Positions 1 to 6,545 of a stretch of 64,000 nt of DNA are shown here, one piece after another. The stretch is taken from assembly GCA_030653385.1 (NCBI GenBank), contig JAURZM010000025.1:62001-126000 (forward strand). Reading direction: 5' to 3'. The position numbers and the translations under genes were made by a program. This DNA is from Rubrivivax sp. (GTDB lineage: Bacteria > Pseudomonadota > Gammaproteobacteria > Burkholderiales > Burkholderiaceae_C). Position 1 is the first letter of the stretch. Each line of letters starts with the position of its first letter. The notes beneath the pieces are model-generated. The model was not told the DNA's origin and did not search any database. It worked only from the letters and a program-made list of their open reading frames with translations.

Positions 1-223
1 CGTCCAGGAAAAAACTCAGCGCCAGCTCGCCGGGTTTGATGGACTTGAACTCCATGCGGCTGCCGGTGGTGCCCGAACCCTGGGCACTGTCGTATTCCAT
101 CTCGTAGGCCAGCGTCACCTCGCTCGGGTTGACGTAGCTTTCGAAGCTGTCGATGGCGGTGCCGGAGAAGTCGGCCTGTTCGAAGGCCTGGATCAGCAGC
201 TTTTCAAGACGGCCGTTGGACAT
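1..223 (-). CDS. eCIS hub/adaptor tube protein (Afp7-like), partial
   Basis: The first 74 codons of a gene that runs off the left edge of the window. The protein begins MSNGRLEKLLIQAFEQADF and continues with an FNP-like segment (ESYVNPSEVTLAYEMEYDS) and a FKSIKPGELALSFFLD segment. That pattern is the N-terminal domain of contractile-injection-system tube/adaptor proteins (CIS_tube family, Afp7), which usually carry a LysM domain further on and join the inner tube to the baseplate hub. The C-terminal part, including any LysM domain, is outside the window. It starts 31 bases after the DUF5908 gene in the same operon. The family call is from remembered consensus; the start is the only ATG preceding the conserved block. 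Confidence 0.75.
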   Translation of the reverse strand, partial: MSNGRLEKLLIQAFEQADFSGTAIDSFESYVNPSEVTLAYEMEYDSAQGSGTTGSRMEFKSIKPGELALSFFLD

Positions 224-254
224 GGTGGCGTGGTGTGTCGCTTGAAGAGTCGCT

Positions 255-440
255 TCAAGGTTCCTGGCGGCGCTGCAGGATGTCCAGCACCTGCTCCACC
301 ACCTCGGCCACCAGGGCTTGGCGGTCGGCCGCGCCCGCGCCTGTCCCCACGCCTGTCCCCGCACCCGCACCGGCCTGCGGTGCAGTCGGGCCGGGTGCCA
401 CTTCGACGTTGATCACCACTTCATCGATCACAAAAGGCAT
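255..440 (-). CDS. DUF5908 family small eCIS protein (Afp6-like)
   Basis: A 61-residue protein. It has a conserved head (MPFVIDEVVINVEV), a Gly/Ala/Thr-rich flexible linker, and a C-terminal amphipathic helix (LVAEVVEQVLDILQRR). This architecture and its position between the second tube protein and the LysM adaptor match DUF5908 proteins, found in eCIS loci at the Afp6/Pvc6 position. The biochemical role is not established; it is thought to be a small assembly or structural accessory. It starts 15 bases after the upstream tube gene, consistent with co-translation. The linker is low-complexity and GC-rich, which is normal for the family. Confidence 0.7.
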   Translation of the reverse strand: MPFVIDEVVINVEVAPGPTAPQAGAGAGTGVGTGAGAADRQALVAEVVEQVLDILQRRQEP

Positions 441-455
441 GGCGTGGGCTCCGGT

Positions 456-896
456 TCAGGACTTGTCGAAGCGGAAGTACTGGTAGCTGAGCTGCAGGCT
501 TTCGACGAGGAAGGCGTTGTTCGTGGCGTTCAGGTCGGACACGCTCCACTTCACCGGCCAGGCCATCACCAGGTGCCAGGTCATCAGCGGTTCATGGGCT
601 TCGTTGAGCAGCGTCACGTCCACGTCCTTGGGTTCGATTTCCAGCGTGTCCACGCTGCGTTCCAGCCAGTTCCAGACCTCGCTGTTTTTCAGCAGGCCGC
701 GCTTGAGCACCAGGTCGGCGTACTTCGTGCGGCCGGGGTACTTCTGCACGAAGCGGTTTTCGCCGCCCTCGGGCACTTCTTCGGCCGCCACTTCGAAGGA
801 CAGGCCCGAGACTTCGGTGAAGCGCAGGTCATCGCTGCGGTTGGACAGACCCAGCACCTCGACCTTGAAATGAAACCCCAGCGGCGGCAGGAACAT
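456..896 (-). CDS. Phage tail tube gp19-like protein (Afp5-like)
   Basis: A 146-residue protein of the T4 gp19-like tail tube family. It opens with FHFKVEVLGLSNR, followed by a FTEVSGLSFE motif, a KYPGRTKYADLVLKRG strand pair and a C-terminal AFLVESLQLSYQYFRF. These are the hallmarks of the minor tube protein at the tube-baseplate junction of eCIS particles (Afp5). It differs clearly from the main tube protein encoded just upstream, which lacks the EVPEGGENRF insertion. Spacing to the upstream gene is 12 bases. It is expected to form a hexameric ring in the inner tube; that role is inferred from family knowledge and gene order. Confidence 0.85.
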   Translation of the reverse strand: MFLPPLGFHFKVEVLGLSNRSDDLRFTEVSGLSFEVAAEEVPEGGENRFVQKYPGRTKYADLVLKRGLLKNSEVWNWLERSVDTLEIEPKDVDVTLLNEAHEPLMTWHLVMAWPVKWSVSDLNATNNAFLVESLQLSYQYFRFDKS

Positions 897-908
897 GGCC
901 GGCCTTGT

Positions 909-1343
909 TTATTCGTTCTGCAGCTCGAGGCCTTCGTGCGCCAGTTCGATGGACTCGATGGCCACTTCGTTGCCGCTGGCCTTCAGGCCCGGGCCTTCCA
1001 CCTTCACCGGGAAGGCGTTCTGCAGCTTCCACACCATCACTGGTGCGTGTTGTTCGTCGAGCAAGGCGACGATGACGTCACGCCGCTCGACCTTGTTCAG
1101 CTTGATGGTCGACAGCCAGCTGAAAAACTCGTTGTCCGCTTTCACGATGCCACGCTTGAGCGTGACGTTGCTGAACTTGCGCAAGCCCGGCATCTTGATC
1201 GACGAATACTCGGGGAAAGAGCCGTCGCGGTATTCGATGGCCTGGTTCTCTTGTGTCAGGCCGCTGACTTCGGCGAAGCCGATGCGGGTGCCACCCCACT
1301 GGACGGTGAAGTGGAAGACGGGAAGGGGGTATTGCTGAGGCAT
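909..1343 (-). CDS. Phage tail tube gp19-like protein, main inner tube (Afp1-like)
   Basis: A 144-residue gp19-family protein. It starts MPQQYPLPVFHFTVQWGG, then has FAEVSGLTQE, an EYRDGS-PEYSSIKMPGLRKFSNVTLKRG region and a C-terminal EVAIESIELAHEGLEL. The GLTxExxxIEYRxG and PGxxxxxNVTLKRG signatures fit the main tube subunit (Afp1/Pvc1) that stacks as hexamers inside the sheath. It lies directly downstream of the sheath gene (30-base gap), the usual order in eCIS operons. Its length is typical for the family. Confidence 0.88.
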   Translation of the reverse strand: MPQQYPLPVFHFTVQWGGTRIGFAEVSGLTQENQAIEYRDGSFPEYSSIKMPGLRKFSNVTLKRGIVKADNEFFSWLSTIKLNKVERRDVIVALLDEQHAPVMVWKLQNAFPVKVEGPGLKASGNEVAIESIELAHEGLELQNE

Positions 1344-1373
1344 GGTGTGCTTCCTTTTCAGTGCTTCGATGCA

Positions 1374-2756
1374 TCAGCTGGTCTGCAGCTTGTGCGAGAA
1401 CTTCAGGATGATGAATTCCGCCGGCCGCACCACCGCCATGCCGATCTCGACGTTCATGCGGCCCTCCAGGATGTCCTGTGCGTTCATGGTCTGGCCCAAG
1501 GCGCAGCGCACGAAAAACGCGTCCTTCGGCGTGGCGCCGGCCAGCGCACCTTCGCGCCACTTCTGCGCCAGGTAGTTTTCGATCATTCCGCGCACCTTCA
1601 CCCAGGTGTTGGCATCGTTGGCTTCGAACACCGCCCAGTAGGTGCTCTTCTTGACCGACTCTTCGACCATGTTGAAAAAGCGCCGCACGTTGACGTAGCG
1701 CCATTCGTTGTCGTTGCCGGCCATCGTGCGGGCGCCCCACACCAGCGTGCCCTTGCCGGCAAAGCTGCGGATGGCGTTGATCGACTTGCCGCTGGTGGCG
1801 TCCACGTTCAGGTCGTCCTGACGCGCGTTGTCCAGCCGCACCATGGGCTCGATGACGTTGTTCAGGCTCACGTTGGCTGGGGCTTTCCACACCCCGCGCG
1901 CGGTGTCGGTGGCGGCGTAGACACCGGCCACCGCGCCGCTGGGTGGCATCACGATGGTGTGGTCGCGCAGGGCCGCTTTCACGGCGTTGTAGACCGCCGT
2001 GTTGCTGCTGCGCAGCGTGCCCAGGTCCACTGCGGCCGCGCCGTCGAGGGCCACGTCGACATTGGTCTCGCCTTCGTCCACCGGGTGCGTGATGCCGGTG
2101 CGCAGCCAGGGGTAGTAAGTGGCGCCGTAACGCAGGTGGTTGTTGCCGAAAAGCGCACGGTCGGCGGTGAGCCTCGCGCCGTCTTTGGCCACGTCGCCTT
2201 CGCGCATGTCGAAGATGGCAAAGCGGTCTTTCAGCGTGAAACACTGCAGCAGCGTCGCGGTGCACAGGTTGCCGTAGCCGGTGTCGTTCAGCCGGATGGC
2301 TTCGGGAATGACCAGCAGCGTCGGTTCGTCTTCCATCGCCACCGCCGCCAGGCCGCCCAGCAAGCCGGTGGTGGCGGTGCCTTCTTCGATGGTGTCGGCA
2401 TAACCGCCCACGGCCACGATGTAACACTTGCCGCCGCCATTGTCGAAGTACTGCTTGACCGCATGCGCCAGCAGGTAAGTGGGCGTGGGCGGCGTCACGG
2501 TGAGCGCGGTGACCACACCGCTGGCCGTGGTCACCGCCACCGCGATGGTGGGGGTGTCGGGGCCGCCGAAGTACTGTTCGTACTCGGTGTACGAATAGAT
2601 CTTGGTCGGCCGCCGGCTCAGGTTCAGGCCGCCGGTGCCGATGGCCTGCCGGGTGTGGCCGATGAAGGCCGGGATCGCGGTTTCGACCTCGGCCACCGAG
2701 GGCGGAAAGACCGAGATCTCTTCGATGTAGACGTCAGGGGTTCGGTAGGTGGCCAT
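1374..2756 (-). CDS. Contractile sheath protein (eCIS, Afp2/3/4-like)
   Basis: A 460-residue sheath protein. It starts MATYRTPDVYIEEISVFPPS, the classic N-terminus of phage-like tail sheaths, with VETAIPAFIGHT next. It has a central variable domain and a conserved C-terminal domain (VRRFFNMVEESVKKSTYWAVF, then GMIENYLAQKWREGALAG and MAVVRPAEFIILKFSHK). I chose the ATG at 2756 because the family begins MxxYRTPGVYxEE and because the strand carries GAGGAG about 9 bases upstream; the frame stays open further upstream without homology. The single sheath gene contrasts with the three sheath paralogues of Afp. The sheath contracts to drive the inner tube through a target membrane. Confidence 0.92.
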   Translation of the reverse strand: MATYRTPDVYIEEISVFPPSVAEVETAIPAFIGHTRQAIGTGGLNLSRRPTKIYSYTEYEQYFGGPDTPTIAVAVTTASGVVTALTVTPPTPTYLLAHAVKQYFDNGGGKCYIVAVGGYADTIEEGTATTGLLGGLAAVAMEDEPTLLVIPEAIRLNDTGYGNLCTATLLQCFTLKDRFAIFDMREGDVAKDGARLTADRALFGNNHLRYGATYYPWLRTGITHPVDEGETNVDVALDGAAAVDLGTLRSSNTAVYNAVKAALRDHTIVMPPSGAVAGVYAATDTARGVWKAPANVSLNNVIEPMVRLDNARQDDLNVDATSGKSINAIRSFAGKGTLVWGARTMAGNDNEWRYVNVRRFFNMVEESVKKSTYWAVFEANDANTWVKVRGMIENYLAQKWREGALAGATPKDAFFVRCALGQTMNAQDILEGRMNVEIGMAVVRPAEFIILKFSHKLQTS

Positions 2757-2788
2757 GGTGCTGGGTTCTCCTCGGGTGGCAAGGCAGC

Positions 2789-3628
2789 TCAGGCCTTGTT
2801 CAGGTGGACGATGAACTGCCCGTCGGGCCGTTCGCCGCCGGGTGTGGGCAACTGCGCAGCCAGGGTGTCGCCGGTGTCGCCCACACGCAGCCGCAGCCGC
2901 GTGGGCCCACGTTCGCGACGTGCGGTGGGGGCCTGGGCTTCGAACAGCGCGATGCGTGCGCTGCCGCTGCTGTCGAGCACGGCGGTCTGCAGATGGGCTG
3001 GTGTGAAAGCGTCGGGCGCCACGCGGTTGAAAGTGATGGCCGGCCGGCCGTCGGCGGCCGCACCTTCGTCCACGACCTGCAGCGCGTCGAATTCGGCCGC
3101 CGGAAAGGGCCGGCCCACGACGTAGTAACGCAGCAGGTCTTGCCGGGCCACCAGCGGCAGCGTGAACGTCTGCGTATTGGCCAGGTGGTTGGCATGGATC
3201 TGCAACTGCAGCAGGCCGACGGGGCGACGCGCCGATTGCAGCCAGGCCCTGGCTTCGGGCAGGTCGGCCAGCAACACACCACGTGGCGCGGCCAGGCTGT
3301 GCGGGTCGACGTCGTTGGCCCACAGCGGCACTTCACCAGGTGCCAGCGCGGGCAGCTGCGTGTACAGGCCAAAGCCGGGGTGCCGCGGCAGCAGGCCGAA
3401 GTGCAGTGTCTGGCCGACGACGCCGCTGCCGGCCACCGGCTGCAGCGTGGTGTCGAGCTCGATCAGCACATGCAGGCGGCCGTCGCGTTCACGGGCGATG
3501 GCACGCAGCCCCGCCAGCCGGCTGTGGGTGGCCGGCGGCACCAGGAATTCCAGTTCGTCAACCTTGCCGCCGGGCTGGCGAAAGCCGTGCTGCACCTGCA
3601 CGGTCCAGATGGCGCGGAAGCGGATCAC
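2789..3628 (-). CDS. Unrecognised eCIS-operon protein
   Basis: A 279-residue protein I do not recognise. It has no signal peptide or membrane segment. It begins MIRFRAIWTVQVQHGF and ends GERPDGQFIVHLNKA. The body is rich in beta-prone segments and prolines, with LPRHPGFGLYTQLPAL and a central ARQDLLRYYVVGRPFP. It overlaps the preceding cap gene by 4 bases and is followed 32 bases later by the sheath, so it is almost certainly translated with the injection system. Possible roles are a sheath or cap accessory, a spike or fibre chaperone, or a lineage-specific structural protein. None can be chosen from sequence alone. Confidence 0.6.
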   Translation of the reverse strand: MIRFRAIWTVQVQHGFRQPGGKVDELEFLVPPATHSRLAGLRAIARERDGRLHVLIELDTTLQPVAGSGVVGQTLHFGLLPRHPGFGLYTQLPALAPGEVPLWANDVDPHSLAAPRGVLLADLPEARAWLQSARRPVGLLQLQIHANHLANTQTFTLPLVARQDLLRYYVVGRPFPAAEFDALQVVDEGAAADGRPAITFNRVAPDAFTPAHLQTAVLDSSGSARIALFEAQAPTARRERGPTRLRLRVGDTGDTLAAQLPTPGGERPDGQFIVHLNKA

Positions 3629-4215
3629 GGCGTGGACACCCGCGGCTCGTGGCCGTGCACGTCTTGGTGGATCTCGATGATCGGCGCGCCGCTGCCCACG
3701 GGTTCGGTGTCCTGCAGCAACACGGCCCGCGCGCGGTAGATGAGGTGGGGCATGTGGCGCGCACCGATGCAGGCCCAGATCTGGTTGAGCTGTTCGGGCC
3801 CGTGGGCGATGAGGTCGACGGCCAGCCTTTCCAGGCCGTCGGGCAGACCCGGGCTGTCGGCGGCCGTGAACACCGGTCGCGCGGCCATGAACTTCAGCAC
3901 CTGGCTCAGGTGGCGCAGGCCCTGGTCGTACTGCTGGAAGCTGGCCGTGAACAGCAGCGTCAGGTTCAGCTTCAGCGGTGGCGGCAACAGCACCTCGCGG
4001 CCGGCCACGATGCTGCGCTGGGGCAGCTGTTCACGCGTGGTGCGTTCTTCGTCGGCGGCAAACAGCGTCAGCCGCATTTCGTTGCTGGCGTGTTGCAGCG
4101 CACCGGCGGCGTTGACGATGGGGCCCACCACCACGGCACCGAGGTCGCTTCCCGTGCGCCGCAACAGGAAGGCATTGGTTTCTTCGGCAAGGAAGCGCAG
4201 GGCGGCGTCGATCAC
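3625..4215 (-). CDS. DUF4255 (Pvc16-family) protein, tube/sheath terminator cap
   Basis: A 196-residue protein with GTG start. It begins MIDAALRFLAEETNAFL and contains VVVGPIVN, then LPPPLKLNLTLLFTASF followed by YDQGLRHLSQVLKFM. This is the typical DUF4255/Pvc16 N-terminal domain layout, in which the P-x-x-x-NLxxL-F core is followed by a Y-x-x-GLxxLxxVLxFF segment. Family members (Afp16/Pvc16) cap the distal end of the tube and sheath and set or stabilise particle length. It is the first gene of the eCIS operon seen here and overlaps the next gene by 4 bases. No strong ribosome-binding site is visible before the GTG. Confidence 0.82.
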   Translation of the reverse strand: MIDAALRFLAEETNAFLLRRTGSDLGAVVVGPIVNAAGALQHASNEMRLTLFAADEERTTREQLPQRSIVAGREVLLPPPLKLNLTLLFTASFQQYDQGLRHLSQVLKFMAARPVFTAADSPGLPDGLERLAVDLIAHGPEQLNQIWACIGARHMPHLIYRARAVLLQDTEPVGSGAPIIEIHQDVHGHEPRVSTP

Positions 4216-4252
4216 CTGCCGGGTTGTAGACCCGGGCTGCCTGGGTCCTCAG

Positions 4253-4288
4253 ACCTAGACCTAGGGGCAGGTCGCTTCGAACTAGGGG
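4253..4288. repeat. CTAGGGG direct repeats upstream of the eCIS operon
   Basis: The 73-base gap between the add stop and the eCIS cap gene holds two CTAGGGG copies (4261-4267 and 4282-4288) whose starts are 21 bases apart, about two helical turns. A tandem ACCTAG pair lies at 4253-4264. Reading towards the eCIS genes the units are CCCCTAG. The second copy ends directly at the add stop codon. A regulator-binding function is inferred from spacing and position only. Confidence 0.3.
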
Positions 4289-5377
4289 TCAGTTGGGTGC
4301 AAACCCCAAGCCCTGGCGGGCAGCCTTGTCGATGGCCTGCAAGGCAAGTTGGCGCTGTGCCTCGTGCAGGAAACTGTGGCGCGCCGCATGTTGTGCCATC
4401 GCCAGCAGGTCGCGCGCTGTCAGCGGTGTGTGACGCAGCAGCTCGGCGGCTTCCTGCGGGTGGCTGATGCAGCTCATCAGGCGGTTGTCGGTGTGGTAAC
4501 TCAGGCTCACGCCGGCTTGCCACAGCGCGGTGATGGGGTGGCTGGCGATGGACCTGGCCGCACCGGTGTGCACATTGCTGGTGGGGCAGACCTCGAGGTG
4601 CAAACCCAGTGCCTGGGCTTCTGCGACCAGGTCTTGTTTGGCCGGGTCGTTCAAGGCGTCCACCAGCCGCACGCCGTGACCGATGCGCCTGGCACCCAGG
4701 CGGCCGGCTTCCAGCACCCGTTCTGCACTGTCGGCTTCACCGGCGTGCAGGGTCAGCGCCAGGCCGCCGTCCAGCACCCGCTGCAAGGCGGCCTTGTGCG
4801 CGCCGGCCGGGAAGCCGTTTTCGGGGCCGGCCAGGTCGAAGCCCACCACACCCTGGTCACGGTACTTCAGCGCCAGAGTGGCCGCCCGTTCGGTCTCCGA
4901 CGGAGGCAGGTGGCGCATGGCGCAGACAATCAGACCCGACTGTTTCAAGAGCGGCAAGGGGCTGTCCTGCAGGCCCTGCAGCAGCGCCTCGACCGCGGCT
5001 TCGCCCGACACGCCGTGGGCTTCGAAGAGCAGCGGTGCGATGCGGAATTCGGCCAGCACGGCGCCTTCCTGGTGCGCGTCCTGCGCCGCTTCGATGGCCA
5101 CGCGGCGCATCGCGGCCGGGCTGGCCATGGCCGCGACGGTGAGTGCAAAGCCTTCCAGGTACTTTTCCAGGCTGCCGGCATGGGCGTTGGCGCTGAACCA
5201 GGCGGCCAGCCGGGTTTCGTCGGGCTCGGGGGCGTTCAGGCCGCGCTGCTTCAGCAACTGCAGCAAGGTGGCCACCCGCAGGCCGCCATCCAGGTGTTCG
5301 TGCAGCAGCACCTTGGGCAGGGCACGGGCCGTGGCCTGGAGGTTCAGGTCGGCCGACAGGTCGGCTGGGGCGTTCAT
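4289..5377 (-). CDS. add: Adenosine deaminase
   Basis: A 362-residue metal-dependent deaminase converting adenosine to inosine (and deoxyadenosine to deoxyinosine). Visible motifs are LLHEHLDGG (His26 and His28, metal ligands), FDLAGPENG, TLHAGE with the catalytic Glu, RRIGHGVRL, EVCPTSNV, and SLSYHTDN carrying the metal-binding Asp. The H-T-D-N form rather than N-T-D-D is a known subfamily variant. The length fits the family. It diverges from the nucleoside importer operon beginning at 5534, so it belongs functionally with the salvage and catabolism genes there. It is upstream of, and co-oriented with, the eCIS genes, with a 73-base gap. Confidence 0.93.
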   Translation of the reverse strand: MNAPADLSADLNLQATARALPKVLLHEHLDGGLRVATLLQLLKQRGLNAPEPDETRLAAWFSANAHAGSLEKYLEGFALTVAAMASPAAMRRVAIEAAQDAHQEGAVLAEFRIAPLLFEAHGVSGEAAVEALLQGLQDSPLPLLKQSGLIVCAMRHLPPSETERAATLALKYRDQGVVGFDLAGPENGFPAGAHKAALQRVLDGGLALTLHAGEADSAERVLEAGRLGARRIGHGVRLVDALNDPAKQDLVAEAQALGLHLEVCPTSNVHTGAARSIASHPITALWQAGVSLSYHTDNRLMSCISHPQEAAELLRHTPLTARDLLAMAQHAARHSFLHEAQRQLALQAIDKAARQGLGFAPN

Positions 5378-5423
5378 GTCCGGATGCTAGCGAGACGCGT
5401 GCCCGGTGCCGCCCGCCCTGGCG

Positions 5424-5445
5424 CACCGGGGTGACACCGGGGTGA
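5424..5445. promoter_or_regulatory. Tandem 11-bp repeat in the add/nucleoside-operon divergent promoter
   Basis: Two exact back-to-back copies of CACCGGGGTGA (5424-5434 and 5435-5445) lie in the 156-base region between the divergently transcribed add and BMP-transporter genes. The 11-base period is about one DNA turn, so a bound protein would meet both units on the same face. They sit about 40 bases upstream of the candidate -10 at 5487. An operator for a nucleoside-responsive regulator is plausible but inferred. Confidence 0.4.
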
Positions 5446-5479
5446 CGCTAGGGCGAACCGGTACGGGCCGACGGCGCGA

Positions 5480-5492
5480 GTCTTGCTATCCT
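5480..5492 (+). promoter_or_regulatory. Candidate extended -10 promoter of the nucleoside operon
   Basis: The sequence GTCTTGCTATCCT contains a TGC-TATCCT extended -10 element about 42 bases before the ATG at 5534. There is no good -35. The decamer GTCTTGCTAT recurs at the same distance before the second BMP-transporter binding protein gene (minus strand, 28084-28093), which strengthens the call. Confidence 0.45.
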
Positions 5493-5533
5493 GACTGGCT
5501 CAAACCCAAGACCCACCTGGAGGCTCTTCCGCC

Positions 5534-6523
5534 ATGATCTTCAAGACCAACCTGCCTGTTGCCGTCGCTCATGCCGCAGCCCTTGCCGCCCTCGTTACTG
5601 CAGGTGCCGCCAAGGCCGACCCGGCCGTCATCTACGACATGGGCGGCAAGTTCGACAAGAGCTTCAACCAGGCTGCCTTCGATGGTGCAGAACGGTGGAA
5701 GAAAGAAACCGGCAAGAACTACCTCGAGTTCGAGATCAGCAACCCCACGCAGCGCGAACAGGCCAAGCGCCGCATGGCCGAGCGCGGTGCCGACCCCATC
5801 GTGGGCATCGGCTTCAGCCAAGGCACCAGCCTGGAGAAGGTGGCGAAAGACTTCCCCAAACTGAAGTTCGCCATCATCGACAGCGTGGTCAACCTGCCCA
5901 ATGTGCAGAGCATCGTGTTCAAGGAACACGAAGGCAGCTTCCTGGTGGGCATGATGGCCGCGCTGGCCAGCAAAACCGGCAAGGTGGGCTTCGTGGGCGG
6001 CATGGACATTCCGCTGATCCGCAAGTTCGCCTGCGGCTACGAACAAGGCGCCAAGTTCGCCAACCCCAAGGCCCAGGTCACCACCAACATGACCGGCACC
6101 ACCCCCGCGGCCTGGAACGACCCGGCACGGGGCGCCGAACTGGCCAAGGCGCAGTTTGCCGGCGGCGTGGACGTGGTGTTTGCCGCGGCGGGTGGCACCG
6201 GCATCGGTGTCTACCAGTCGGCCAAAGACGCCGGCAAGCTGGCCATCGGCGTGGACAGCAACCAGAACCATCTGCAGCCGGGCACCATGCTCACCAGCAT
6301 GGTCAAGCGCGTCGACGTGGCGGTCTACAGCACCTTCAAGGGCGTGAAGCCGGGTGTCAGCGCGTTGGGCCTGGCCGAAGGGGGTGTTGACTACGCGATG
6401 GACGAACACAACGCCAAGCTGGTCAGCGCCGACATGAAGAAGAAGGTGGACGCCGCCAAGGCCGACATCATCAGCGGCAAGATCAAGGTCATCGACTACA
6501 TGACTGCTTCCGCCTGTAAGTGA
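5534..6523 (+). CDS. BMP-family nucleoside ABC transporter, substrate-binding protein
   Basis: A 329-residue periplasmic binding protein of the BmpA/PnrA/Med family, which binds purine nucleosides. It has a signal peptide of about 28 residues (AAALAALVTAGAAKA before DPAV). The mature part contains DMGGKFDKSFNQAA, GIGFSQGT, FKEHEGSFLVGMMAA, GKVGFVGGMDIPLIRKF, VDVVFAAAGGTGIGVYQ and GVDSNQN, all family signatures. TGGAGG lies about 10 bases before the ATG. It is the first gene of a ten-gene operon including ATPase, two permeases and nucleoside-degrading enzymes, so nucleosides are the likely substrate. Confidence 0.93.
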   Translation: MIFKTNLPVAVAHAAALAALVTAGAAKADPAVIYDMGGKFDKSFNQAAFDGAERWKKETGKNYLEFEISNPTQREQAKRRMAERGADPIVGIGFSQGTSLEKVAKDFPKLKFAIIDSVVNLPNVQSIVFKEHEGSFLVGMMAALASKTGKVGFVGGMDIPLIRKFACGYEQGAKFANPKAQVTTNMTGTTPAAWNDPARGAELAKAQFAGGVDVVFAAAGGTGIGVYQSAKDAGKLAIGVDSNQNHLQPGTMLTSMVKRVDVAVYSTFKGVKPGVSALGLAEGGVDYAMDEHNAKLVSADMKKKVDAAKADIISGKIKVIDYMTASACK

Positions 6524-6545
6524 GTTCGCGCCACTGAAGTCGCCC

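Noticed and set aside
318..3125. A 935-codon open frame on the plus strand across the eCIS region
   Set aside because: It is the antisense of the tube and sheath genes, His/Val/Gly-rich without any recognisable family, and typical of GC-rich shadow frames.
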